DNA of 64,000 bases from NCBI RefSeq assembly GCF_004522095.1, contig NZ_SPUI01000002.1, positions 124,001 through 188,000 on the forward strand, in the 5' to 3' direction. Shown piece by piece: positions 50,919-59,270 of the stretch. A program made the position numbers and the translations under genes. How positions within the stretch are numbered: the stretch's first letter is position 1; every line of letters begins with the position of its first letter. Source of the stretch: Nocardioides sp. 503 (GTDB lineage: Bacteria; Actinomycetota; Actinomycetes; Propionibacteriales; Nocardioidaceae). The notes under the pieces were generated by a model. That model was not told the DNA's origin. It was given only the letters and a program-made list of their open reading frames with translations, and searched no databases.

Positions 50919-51529
50919 CAGGACCCGCCCGGTCCGGTCCGGCTCTCGGCCACGTCCTGGGCACCGCCGTGGTCTGCCTGGCCCTGCTGGCGGCCGGGTC
51001 CTGGCTGCAGGGCTGGCTGCCCGACGACGACGCCGACCCGGCCGCCGAGCCGCACGTGCGCGCCGGAGGGGTCGGCGACGCGCTCGACCTGCGGACGGCA
51101 ACGGTGACCGTCGACGAGGTGCGCGGCACCAGGCGCGTCGAGCAGTACGGCACCGAGCTGGTCAGCCCCGGGCTGTGGGTCGTCGTGGGCTACACCGTCG
51201 TCCCGACCGAGGAGAACGCCACCGTCACGTTCGCCGAGCTCGAGGACGGACGGGGCCGCACCTGGGGCCTGGTCGGCCGCAACGCCAACTCGTGCGCCGA
51301 GAGCCCCCCGGGTGTGCCCGTGCGCTGCACGGTGCTCATGGAGGTGCCGGCGGACGCGCTCCCGACCCTGCGGCTGCGGCTGGCGAGGCTGTCGCGCGAG
51401 ACCCGGTTCGACGCGGTCGCCGAGGTGGACCTGGGCCTCACGCGCGACGACGCCGAGGGCTTCGCGACGGCACCGACCTACTCCGTGCCGGCGCCGGAGC
51501 TGGGCGACCCGCCGGAGGAGGACTCGTGA
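50915..51529 (+). CDS. Membrane-anchored beta-domain protein, second of three coupled genes
   Basis: 204 residues. N-terminal membrane segment (about 9-27), then a beta domain with VVVGYTVVPTEENATVTFAEL and a Cys pair (SCAESPPGVPVRC) that could form a disulfide, suggesting an extracytoplasmic place. It has the same layout as its neighbours. GTG overlaps the previous stop (GTGA). No family assigned with confidence; DUF4352-like fold is a guess. Confidence 0.65.
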   Translation: MTGPARSGPALGHVLGTAVVCLALLAAGSWLQGWLPDDDADPAAEPHVRAGGVGDALDLRTATVTVDEVRGTRRVEQYGTELVSPGLWVVVGYTVVPTEENATVTFAELEDGRGRTWGLVGRNANSCAESPPGVPVRCTVLMEVPADALPTLRLRLARLSRETRFDAVAEVDLGLTRDDAEGFATAPTYSVPAPELGDPPEEDS

Positions 51530-52125
51530 GCCGGCGCTGGCTGCTCGTCCTGCCGGTCGCGCTGGTGCTCGTCGTGTTGGCGACGGCCAGCCGGCTGCAG
51601 GTCTTCTGGTGGCCCGAGCAGCTGCACGACGTGACGACAGGTCGCCAGGGCGAGGCCCTGGAGCTCTCGGACCGGTGGGAGGACGCGGACGGCGACGAGC
51701 GCCGGCGCGACCTCACCGTCACGCTCCTCGACGTGGTGCCGGCCACCCAGGTCGAGGGCTTCTCCGGCCCGGAGCCGCTCGAGCCCGTCGCGGGGACCGC
51801 GGTGTGGGAGGTGCGGCTGCGCTTCGAGGTGGACCCCGACGTGCCGCTGAGCGGCTGCCTGGTCTCGATCGTCGACACCGACGAGCGCGAGGCCACCGCC
51901 GTGTCCACGCGGCTGGGCGAGGCGTCCCTGCCGCAGCCCGCCTGCGAGCCCGCGGGCCGGGCCGGCCCCCGCTACGACGGGAGCGCGGTCGAGGGGGACC
52001 TGCCCCGCCCGCCGACGTACGACGTCGCGGTGCTCGTCGTCACCGACGAGGACGCCGTGCCGGACCGCGTGCGGCTGTGGTGGGAGGCGCCGGACGTCGC
52101 GGAGCTCAGCCTGACGAGCCGCTGA
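51526..52125 (+). CDS. Membrane-anchored beta-domain protein, third of three coupled genes
   Basis: 199 residues. Membrane segment (about 5-20), then VWEVRLRFEVDPDVPLSGCLVSI and an external beta domain with Cys pair. Its 3' end overlaps the convergent gene at 52106 by 20 bases. Three consecutive proteins of one design in one coupled operon suggests they form a hetero-oligomeric surface complex. Confidence 0.65.
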   Translation: MSRRWLLVLPVALVLVVLATASRLQVFWWPEQLHDVTTGRQGEALELSDRWEDADGDERRRDLTVTLLDVVPATQVEGFSGPEPLEPVAGTAVWEVRLRFEVDPDVPLSGCLVSIVDTDEREATAVSTRLGEASLPQPACEPAGRAGPRYDGSAVEGDLPRPPTYDVAVLVVTDEDAVPDRVRLWWEAPDVAELSLTSR

Positions 52126-53404
52126 GGGCGCGCTCCTCGGCCTGCTCCTCCTGCAGGCGCCGGGTGAGCAGGCGCGAGACGGCGGCGGCCACCAGGACCA
52201 CGATGACCACGGTGTAGACGGTGCGCGTGACGACCTCGAGGTACGGCGAGAACGCCAGCATCGCGTCGGGGTCACGGGGTCCCACGAGCGCGCGCAGCAG
52301 CACCGCGGTGCCCCAGGACGCGAGACGAGCCAGCCCCAGCACGAGGCAGAACGTCAGCACCGGCACGAGGCCGGCGTGCGCGAGCGTGCGGAGCCCCGCC
52401 ACCAGCTCCTCGAAGCGGCGCCCGAGCAGGTCGCCGACCCGCTCGGGGCGCCACGCCCCTGCCGCCGGGCGGTCGGGGCGGCGGGCCACCCGCGCGCGGG
52501 CACGGACGACGAGCCGGTGCTCCTCGAGCCTCGCCCGCCTGCTGTCACGCAGGCCGCCGGCCAGCACCACGGCGCCCACCGTGAGCCAGGCGACGGGCGT
52601 CACGACGATGTCGCTGATCCCGGTCACGATGCCGGCCAGCAGCTCCCCGACCGCGCGCACCGGCTCGGTCAACGGTCCGAGCGCCGCCGTCGCGCTCCGC
52701 CAGGCCTCGGCCCCCTCGTCGACCACCACCCGGTCGCCCACCCAGCCGCTGGCGTCGTGCCAGCGCGAGGTCAGCAGCGCCGCCAACCAGGTCAGCCAGG
52801 TGACCTCCACCAGCGCGGCGACGAACGCCCAGGCGGTGTGCCGGCGCGCCAGGTCGAGGCGGTCCAGGACCGCGCGCATCATCAGGCCGGTCACGACCAG
52901 GCCAACCTGCCAGCTGGTGACGGTGACCAGGGTGCGGTCGTCGAGCTGGCCGCCGCCGAACAGCGCCCCGCTGGCGAACTCGTCGGCGTAGCTCTCGTTG
53001 ATGAACTGGTCGCGGTCGGCGTCGAGGTGGCCCTGGAGCGCGTAGACCGTCAGGAACGGCACGAGCGCCGAGGCGAGCAGCGCCAGCCGCTCCTTCCTGC
53101 TCGCCGCGTCGGAGGCGCCGCCCGCGGGCACGAGGGTCCAGCGCGCCGAGGAGCCGGCCACGCGCAGCATCAGCACGAGGGCGACGACCATCGCGAGGGG
53201 AGCGAGCGGCACCAGGAGCGATGCGAGCACGGGGTGGTCGCGGCCCAGCAGGACCGCGGCCCACATCGCGGCGTTGCGGGCCGCGAGGCCCAGCAGGAAG
53301 ATGCCGAGCAGCGCCGCCCAGTGCCGGGCCAGCAGCCGGAGCGCGTCGACGACCACGAGTCCCGCGTCCACCACCGAGTCGCGCAGCTCCCGCAGCACCG
53401 TCAC
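52106..53404 (-). CDS. Polytopic membrane protein, unknown function
   Basis: 432 residues with about eight hydrophobic segments (for example 25-45, 60-80, 105-125, 165-185 and near the C-terminus), and an Arg-rich loop VVRARARVARRPDRPAAG in the middle. No recognisable transporter or enzyme motif. The true start is the GTG at 53404 with a leaderless -10 box; the longer frame upstream is a shadow. Convergent with the three small membrane-anchored protein genes, to which it may relate. Confidence 0.72.
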   Translation of the reverse strand: MTVLRELRDSVVDAGLVVVDALRLLARHWAALLGIFLLGLAARNAAMWAAVLLGRDHPVLASLLVPLAPLAMVVALVLMLRVAGSSARWTLVPAGGASDAASRKERLALLASALVPFLTVYALQGHLDADRDQFINESYADEFASGALFGGGQLDDRTLVTVTSWQVGLVVTGLMMRAVLDRLDLARRHTAWAFVAALVEVTWLTWLAALLTSRWHDASGWVGDRVVVDEGAEAWRSATAALGPLTEPVRAVGELLAGIVTGISDIVVTPVAWLTVGAVVLAGGLRDSRRARLEEHRLVVRARARVARRPDRPAAGAWRPERVGDLLGRRFEELVAGLRTLAHAGLVPVLTFCLVLGLARLASWGTAVLLRALVGPRDPDAMLAFSPYLEVVTRTVYTVVIVVLVAAAVSRLLTRRLQEEQAEERALSGSSG

Positions 53405-53411
53405 GCCGGGG

Positions 53412-53417
53412 AGTCTA
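53412..53417 (-). promoter_or_regulatory. -10 box of leaderless promoter for the polytopic membrane protein
   Basis: TAGACT on the minus strand, 7 nt before the GTG at 53404. Confidence 0.5.
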
Positions 53418-53433
53418 GGCGCGGCGGCGCGGC

Positions 53434-54120
53434 TCAGGCGGTGAGGCGCCAGCCGGCGACGTCGAGGAGGAAGTGCGACAGCACCAGCGCGCCGAGGTAG
53501 AACGTCGACACTGCGACCGCGGCGCCCACGCGGGCCGGCGCCGACGCGTCCCGGACCCGGGCGAACGCCGTCGCGGCGGCCCAGCCCAGCGCAGCCTCCG
53601 CCGGGACGACGTAGACCGCCACGCCCAGCACGCGGTGGGTGTCGCCGGTGGGCTCCCACAGCCCCAGGGTCGGCGCGAGCACCTCGGCGCCGAGGAACAC
53701 CAGCGCCGAGAGCACAGCCGCCGGCCCCGGTCGTCCGCCGGCCAGCGCCAGGGCGGCGAACAGCGGCGCCACCCACATCGCCGCCATCGCCAGCGGGATC
53801 ACGTCGTCGACGCGAGGCCCGCCGGTGTCCGGGAAGCGCAGCGTGCCCACCAGGTCGGCCAGCACCCAGTCGGGCAGCACCTGGAACACCGAGACGAGGG
53901 CGAGGAAGCCGGCCAGCGCGAGCAGGTCCGTGCGGCCCGTCGCGCGGCACACCGCGAGCAGCCCGGCGACGTACGCGACGACGACCAGGAGGATCCCCCA
54001 GCCCTGCGCCGGTGCGTCGAGCGCCAGCGCCACGGCGCCGCCCACGAGGAGCCCGACATGGACGCCGATGATCGGGCCGAGCCCGTGACGGGACGCGCGC
54101 AGGCTCGTGGGCACCGGCAC
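53434..54120 (-). CDS. Integral membrane protein, unknown
   Basis: 228 residues with about six hydrophobic segments, including ALVVGGAVALALD-type helices and a final FYLGALVLSHFLLDVAGW. No conserved polar motif that would place it in a known family. Start is GTG 54120 or GTG 54114. Ends 29 bases upstream of the preceding gene's GTG (same strand), possibly one transcript. Confidence 0.65.
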   Translation of the reverse strand: MPVPTSLRASRHGLGPIIGVHVGLLVGGAVALALDAPAQGWGILLVVVAYVAGLLAVCRATGRTDLLALAGFLALVSVFQVLPDWVLADLVGTLRFPDTGGPRVDDVIPLAMAAMWVAPLFAALALAGGRPGPAAVLSALVFLGAEVLAPTLGLWEPTGDTHRVLGVAVYVVPAEAALGWAAATAFARVRDASAPARVGAAVAVSTFYLGALVLSHFLLDVAGWRLTA

Positions 54121-54217
54121 AAGGTAGCGGTCAGGACACGGCCGCGCGCACGCTTTCGAGGGTCGCGGCCAGCGACCGGGCTCGGTCCGGTGCTCCAGTT
54201 GTTGCGAGGATGGCCCG

Positions 54218-55255
54218 ATGCGTGCGGTGGTGGTCGACGCGGCCGGCTCCCGGCCCGAGGTCCGAGACGTCCCGGAGCCGTCGGCTCCCTCCGGTGGCGT
54301 GGTGGTGCGCGTCGCCGCCACCGGCATGTGCCGCAGCGACTGGCACGCGTGGGCGGGGCACGACGAGATCGCGTTCCCGCACGTGCCCGGCCACGAGCTC
54401 GCCGGCGAGGTCGTCGAGGTGGGCGCCGGCGTGGCGCGGTGGCGGGTGGGCGACCGGGTGACGGTGCCGTTCGTGTGCGGCTGCGGCCGCTGCGCGTGGT
54501 GCCTCGACGGGAACGCCCAGGTCTGTCCCGACCAGCAGCAGCCGGGGTTCACCCACTGGGGCTCGTTCGCCGAGTACGTCGCGCTGCACGCGGCCGACAC
54601 CAACCTGGTCGCGGTGCCCGAGGACGTCGGCTTCGCGACCGCGGCCGGCCTCGGGTGCCGGTTCGCGACGGCGTACCGAGCGCTGGTGGGGCGGGCGCGG
54701 CTCGCCGAGGGGGAGTGGGTCACCGTCGTCGGTGCCGGCGGGGTGGGCCTGAGCGCGGTGATGATCGCCCGGGCGCTCGGCGCTCGTGTCGTCGCCGTCG
54801 ACCGCAACGCCGAGGCGCTCGCCGCGGCGTCCGCGCTGGGCGCGGACCACGTGGTCCTCGCCGACGGGACCGACGTTCCTGCGGCGGTCGGAGGCCTCGT
54901 GACCGGAGGCAGCCACGTGGCGGTCGACGCCGTCGGCAGCGAGCAGACCTGCGCCGACGCCCTGCTCAGCCTGCGGCGACGGGGTCGCCTGGTCCAGGTC
55001 GGGCTGCTGCCGCCGGTCGGCGGGCACCCCCGCGTGCCGATGGACCGGGTCATCGCCTGGGAGCTGGACGTCCTGGGGAGCCACGGGATGGCAGCGGCGG
55101 ACTATCCCGAGATGATGGCGCTGATCGAGTCCGGAGCGCTGCAGCCCCAACGGCTCGTCGAGCGCACGATCGGTCTCGAGGAGGCGGCGGCCCTGCTGCC
55201 GCGCTTCGACCGGGCCACGGTCGCGGGCATCACCATCGTCGACCCGACGCGGTGA
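54218..55255 (+). CDS. Zinc-dependent alcohol dehydrogenase (MDR family)
   Basis: 345 residues. Catalytic zinc ligands Cys38 and His59 regions (GMCRSDWHA and VPGHELAGEV); structural zinc cysteines CGCGRCAWCLDGNAQVC. NAD(P) motif VVGAGGVGLSAVMIA. Oxidises a primary or secondary alcohol or reduces the matching carbonyl; the substrate is not clear. A GAGGAT word 6 nt before the ATG may be a weak leaderless -10. Confidence 0.9.
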   Translation: MRAVVVDAAGSRPEVRDVPEPSAPSGGVVVRVAATGMCRSDWHAWAGHDEIAFPHVPGHELAGEVVEVGAGVARWRVGDRVTVPFVCGCGRCAWCLDGNAQVCPDQQQPGFTHWGSFAEYVALHAADTNLVAVPEDVGFATAAGLGCRFATAYRALVGRARLAEGEWVTVVGAGGVGLSAVMIARALGARVVAVDRNAEALAAASALGADHVVLADGTDVPAAVGGLVTGGSHVAVDAVGSEQTCADALLSLRRRGRLVQVGLLPPVGGHPRVPMDRVIAWELDVLGSHGMAAADYPEMMALIESGALQPQRLVERTIGLEEAAALLPRFDRATVAGITIVDPTR

Positions 55256-55264
55256 CGGGCGGGG

Positions 55265-56350
55265 TCAGGGGATGACGCGCGCGTCGCGGTACTGCTGGGC
55301 GTAGTCGAAGAACGTCGCCCGGGTGTCGCGCGTGGCGGAGAAGCCGGCGGTGCGGCTCTTGTTCATGTCGGTGACGACCTCCATCTCACGTCCGAGGTCG
55401 GCGTCGGAGTGCCACCAGGACGCCACGCGGGAGAGGTCCGGCTCGACCAGGTCGTGCGTGGCCGCCAGCTCCCGCCAGACCGGCTCCATGCCCGTCATGG
55501 CGGCCTCCAGGGTGCGCGGCGCGTCGGCGTAGCCCTCCCACTCCAGGCCGAACCACGCGGCGACCTGGGGCCACAGCCACCGCCACCGGAAGACGTCGCC
55601 GTTGGCGGTGTTGAACGCCTGGTCCTGCCCGGCGGGCGTCCGGGCGGCCCACGTCATCTGCTCGGCGAGCAGGTCGGCGTCGGTCACGTCCGTCAGCGCG
55701 TTCCACTGCCGCTCCGAGCCCGGGAAGACGAAGGGCAGGCCCCGCTCGCGGCACAGGGCGGCGTAGGCGCACAGCGTGGCCACCATGTTCATCGCGTTGC
55801 CGGTGGCGAAGCCGAAGACCGTGTGCGAGCGGTGCACGCTCCAGGTGAAGCCGTCGCGCTCGGCGGCGGCGAACAGCTCGTCCTCCTGGGCGTAGTAGAA
55901 GTTGGGGTAGGGCAGCCGCTCCTCGTCCTCGTGGAAGGGCGTGTCGGGCATCTCCCCCTGGCCGTAGGCCTCGAAGGGCCCCAGGTAGTGCTTGAGCCCC
56001 GTCATCAGGGCGACGTGGCGCAGCGATCCGGCGGGGGACAGCGCCGCGAGCAGGTCGCGGACGGCGCCGCCGTTGACCCGGATGTTCTCGGCCTCGGTGT
56101 CCATGCGGGTCCACGCCGTGATCGTCACGAGCTCCGGCCGCACGTCCGCGAGGGCGGCGGCCAGTCCCTCGGGGTCGCCCAGGTCGGCGCGGACCGGGCG
56201 CACCTGGGGGTGGGTCGCGGTTCCGCTGCGGGAGAGGCCGTAGGTCTCCCAGCCCTCCTCGACGAGCCGACGCGCGACGGCCTGCCCCACGATGCCGGTC
56301 GCGCCGACGACCAGGGCGCGGCGGGCGGGGGTGGCGGGTGACTCGGGCAC
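55265..56350 (-). CDS. PRISE-family SDR reductase (progesterone 5-beta-reductase / iridoid synthase-like)
   Basis: 361 residues. Rossmann glycine motif VVGATGIVG (about 16-24) and the PRISE hallmark NFYYAQED, where the tyrosine serves in place of the usual YxxxK pair. These enzymes reduce activated C=C bonds of enones with NADPH. The GTG at 56350 follows a GAGAGG ribosome site. Substrate here is unknown. Confidence 0.85.
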   Translation of the reverse strand: MPESPATPARRALVVGATGIVGQAVARRLVEEGWETYGLSRSGTATHPQVRPVRADLGDPEGLAAALADVRPELVTITAWTRMDTEAENIRVNGGAVRDLLAALSPAGSLRHVALMTGLKHYLGPFEAYGQGEMPDTPFHEDEERLPYPNFYYAQEDELFAAAERDGFTWSVHRSHTVFGFATGNAMNMVATLCAYAALCRERGLPFVFPGSERQWNALTDVTDADLLAEQMTWAARTPAGQDQAFNTANGDVFRWRWLWPQVAAWFGLEWEGYADAPRTLEAAMTGMEPVWRELAATHDLVEPDLSRVASWWHSDADLGREMEVVTDMNKSRTAGFSATRDTRATFFDYAQQYRDARVIP

Positions 56351-56451
56351 GGGGGGTCCTCTCGGGCGTCCATCGGCCGTCGTGCGACGACCCTCCTCGA
56401 CCCTAGGGTCCGCGACCAACCGAAGAGGGGGAGGGCGTCGGTGGGCGCGGC

Positions 56452-56457
56452 TACGGT
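56452..56457 (+). promoter_or_regulatory. -10 box of leaderless promoter for the nitrilase-family gene
   Basis: TACGGT lies 6 nt before the ATG at 56464. Confidence 0.5.
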
Positions 56458-56463
56458 CGGCGG

Positions 56464-57321
56464 ATGCCTCGCACCCTGCGCCTCGCCGTCGCCCAGAGCA
56501 CCGTCGCCGAGGACCCGGGGGACGTCGACGCGTTGCGGGCCGGAGGCACCGAGGTCCGCCGGCTGATGCGGGAGGCGAAGGCCGGGGGAGCGCGCCTGGT
56601 GCAGTTCCCCGAGGGCGCGATCGTCTACCCGAACAAGTACGTCATGTCCTCCGCCGGCCCCGACGTGGTGGCCGACGCGGACTGGTCGCGCGCCGACTGG
56701 ACGGTGCTGCGCGAGGAGGCGGAGTCGGTGGCCGCGTTGGCCGGCGAGCTGGGCCTGTGGGTGGCGTTCGGGTCGGTCCACCCGCTGGAGGCCCCGCGCC
56801 GGCCGCTCAACAGCCTCTACGTCGTCTCCGACGCCGGCGAGGTGGTGGGGCGCTACGACAAGCGGGTGCTCTCGCACACCGAGCGCACCTGGATGTACAC
56901 GCCCGGGACCGACCCGCTGGTCTTCGAGGTGGACGGGTTCCGCTTCGGGGTGGCGCTGTGCGTCGAGGCCGGCTTCCCGGAGCTCTTCGACGAGTACGAA
57001 CGCCTGGACGTGCACTGCGTCCTGCTCTCAGTGATGGCCGACGACGCGGGACGGGCCCTGATCGGCCAGGCCTACGCGGCGCTCCACGGCTACTGGGTCG
57101 GCTACTCCATCCCCGCCCAGTACGCCGCCACGGTGCCCTCCGGCATCGCCGCCCCGGGCGGCCGGTGGCTCGCACAGTGCGACGCGGTGGCGCGCCCGGG
57201 GCTGGCCTTCGCCGACCTGGACCTCGACAGCACCGACCCCGACATCGACGTCTCCCTCCGCCTGGCGCGCCCCTGGCGGCGTTCGGTGAGGGACGGGCTG
57301 AGAGGCACTCCGACGGGGTGA
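56464..57321 (+). CDS. Carbon-nitrogen hydrolase (nitrilase superfamily)
   Basis: 285 residues. The Glu-Lys-Cys triad is Glu50 in FPEGAIV, Lys in GRYDKRVLSHTER, and Cys166 in GVALCVEAGFPEL (usual CYDxxFPE). Hydrolyses an amide or nitrile; many relatives remove damaged amides such as deaminated glutathione. A cytoplasmic enzyme, no signal. Substrate not determinable. Confidence 0.9.
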   Translation: MPRTLRLAVAQSTVAEDPGDVDALRAGGTEVRRLMREAKAGGARLVQFPEGAIVYPNKYVMSSAGPDVVADADWSRADWTVLREEAESVAALAGELGLWVAFGSVHPLEAPRRPLNSLYVVSDAGEVVGRYDKRVLSHTERTWMYTPGTDPLVFEVDGFRFGVALCVEAGFPELFDEYERLDVHCVLLSVMADDAGRALIGQAYAALHGYWVGYSIPAQYAATVPSGIAAPGGRWLAQCDAVARPGLAFADLDLDSTDPDIDVSLRLARPWRRSVRDGLRGTPTG

Positions 57322-57358
57322 GGGAAGCAATGGGGGGTGCGACGTGCTTGCATCAGGT

Positions 57359-57958
57359 ATGACTCAAGCCGACTTCTGGTTCGACCCGCTCTGCCCGTTC
57401 GCCTGGATCACCTCGCGGTGGATCCTCGAGGTCGAGGAGGTGCGCGACATCGACGTCACGTGGCACGTCATGTCCCTGGCCTACCTCAACCAGGACAAGG
57501 ACATCCCCGACGAGTACCGCGAGATGCTCAAGCCGGCCTGGGGCCCGGTGCGCGTCTGCATCGCCGCGGAGCAGAAGCACGGGCGTGAGGTCCTGCTGCC
57601 GCTCTACACCGCGATGGGCAACCGCATCCACCTCGGCAAGGAGCCGATCTCGCGCGAGCTGATCGCCGCCTCGCTCGCCGACGCCGGGCTGGAGCCCGAG
57701 CTCGTCGAGGCGATGGACGACTCCGCCTTCGACGAGGCCGTGGCGGCGTCCCACCACGAGGGCATGGACCAGGTCGGCGACGACGTCGGCACGCCCACGA
57801 TCGCCATCGAGGGGGCGGCGTTCTTCGGCCCGGTGCTGTCCAAGATCCCGCGCGGCGAGGAGGCCGGCCAGCTGTGGGACGGCGCGGTCGCCGTCGCGAA
57901 GTTCCCGTACTTCTACGAGCTCAAGCGCTCGCGCACCGGGGACCTGGACTTCAGCTGA
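57359..57958 (+). CDS. DsbA-like mycothiol-dependent nitroreductase (Rv2466c family), monothiol variant
   Basis: 199 residues. The N-terminus MTQADFWFDPLCPFAW and the later DVGTPTIAIEGAAFFGPVLS strongly match Mycobacterium tuberculosis Rv2466c, a thioredoxin-fold enzyme that uses mycothiol. The Rv2466c active site is CPWC; here it is Cys12-Pro-Phe-Ala15, so the resolving cysteine is missing and a monothiol mechanism with mycothiol is implied. ATG at 57359 is chosen by alignment of this start. Confidence 0.9.
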   Translation: MTQADFWFDPLCPFAWITSRWILEVEEVRDIDVTWHVMSLAYLNQDKDIPDEYREMLKPAWGPVRVCIAAEQKHGREVLLPLYTAMGNRIHLGKEPISRELIAASLADAGLEPELVEAMDDSAFDEAVAASHHEGMDQVGDDVGTPTIAIEGAAFFGPVLSKIPRGEEAGQLWDGAVAVAKFPYFYELKRSRTGDLDFS

Positions 57959-58040
57959 CGGCTGCGGCGGCGCTGCGCCACCGTCCGGAGACGGGTCGCC
58001 GGATCGACTTCGGGGCCTGCGGACCGCACCATAGGGACCC

Positions 58041-59219
58041 ATGCGCATCTCGGGACTGGCGTCACTGGCCACTGCTGTCACACTGACGACCGGTCTGCTG
58101 GCCCTGCCGCCCGCCGTCGCGGACCCCGGGCCGGGGGCCCGTGAGGGCGCTCGCGCCGAGGGTTCGGCGATCCTGCTGCGGGCCGATCCGCGCTCGCCGG
58201 TGAGCGCGGCGGAGGTGCCCGTCACGGACGCGACCGACGGGCCGCGCCGGACCTCGCCGTACTCGATGCTGGGCCTGACGTGGCGCGGCACGGACCCGAC
58301 GACGCTGCGCTTCCGCTCGCACGGACGCGACGGGTGGAGCTCGTGGCGCACGGCCGAGGTGCTCGAGGACGGGCCGACGCCGGGCACCGAGGGCAACCCC
58401 CGGCGGGCGACCCAGCCGGTGTGGGTCGGCCCGTCGAACGGCGTGCAGCTCGACGTGCGCGGCTCGGGCCACCGCGGCCTGCGCCTGGTGCTCATCGACC
58501 CCGGCGTGCTGGCCACCGACGACGACGACGTCGCCGCGCCCGGGGCCGGAGCGAAGCAGCCTGCGATGCGCACGGCGGCGCGCAAGCCCCGCACGCGGCC
58601 GAAGTCCTCCCCGCAGCCGCGCCTGCTCACCCGTCCGCAGTGGGGCGCCGACGAGCGGCTGCGCAACGGCCGGCCGACGTACAACACGGGGCTGCGCCAG
58701 GTGCACGTGCACCACACCGCGTCGGGCAACGACTACACGCGCGCCGACGTGCCGGCGATCCTGCGCGGGATGTACCGCTACCACACCAAGTCCCTGGGCT
58801 GGTTCGACCTCGGCTACAACTTCGTCGTCGACAGGTTCGGGCGAACCTGGGTGGGCCGCAGCGGGGGACCGACCCGGCTCGTGCGCGGCGCGCACACGCT
58901 CGGCTTCAACCACAGCTCGGTCGGCATCGCCGTGCTCGGCAACTTCGAGCGGACCCGGCCCAGCAGGCGCGCGGTGACGGCCGTGGTCCGTCTGGCGGCC
59001 TGGAAGCTGGACCGCCACCACCGCGACGCGAGCGGCCGCGTGGCCGTGCGCTCGGAGGGCAGCGACCGCTACCGCGCCGGCAAGCGGGTCCGGCTGTTCG
59101 TCGTGGACGGGCACCGCGACACCAACCAGACCGCGTGCCCCGGGGAGCTGCTCTACGACCGCCTGCCCGGCATCCGGCGTCGCGCCCAGTGGCGGGTCGA
59201 CCACTACGGCCGCGGCTGA
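58041..59219 (+). CDS. Secreted N-acetylmuramoyl-L-alanine amidase, PGRP-type
   Basis: 392 residues. Signal peptide (1-28). A variable region to about 195 contains an RFRSHGRDGWSSWR unit typical of actinobacterial amidases. The PGRP/amidase-2 domain (about 200-385) shows QVHVHHTAS (zinc His), GYNFVVDRFGRTWVGR, and DGHRDTNQTACPGE near the end. It cleaves the sugar-peptide bond of peptidoglycan outside the cell. Confidence 0.9.
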   Translation: MRISGLASLATAVTLTTGLLALPPAVADPGPGAREGARAEGSAILLRADPRSPVSAAEVPVTDATDGPRRTSPYSMLGLTWRGTDPTTLRFRSHGRDGWSSWRTAEVLEDGPTPGTEGNPRRATQPVWVGPSNGVQLDVRGSGHRGLRLVLIDPGVLATDDDDVAAPGAGAKQPAMRTAARKPRTRPKSSPQPRLLTRPQWGADERLRNGRPTYNTGLRQVHVHHTASGNDYTRADVPAILRGMYRYHTKSLGWFDLGYNFVVDRFGRTWVGRSGGPTRLVRGAHTLGFNHSSVGIAVLGNFERTRPSRRAVTAVVRLAAWKLDRHHRDASGRVAVRSEGSDRYRAGKRVRLFVVDGHRDTNQTACPGELLYDRLPGIRRRAQWRVDHYGRG

Positions 59220-59257
59220 GCCGACGGGCCGATCGGAACGGGGTGGCGCGCCGACCC

Positions 59258-59263
59258 TAGGAT
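59258..59263 (+). promoter_or_regulatory. -10 box of leaderless promoter for metG
   Basis: TAGGAT lies 7 nt before the ATG at 59271. Confidence 0.55.
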
Positions 59264-59270
59264 CGGCGCC

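Noticed and set aside
45492..51101. 1869-residue open frame antisense to the giant secreted protein
   Set aside because: It is a shadow of the GC-rich plus-strand gene: His/Arg/Gly-rich with no domain pattern, while the opposite frame has clear PA14, CBM and DUF1080 domains.
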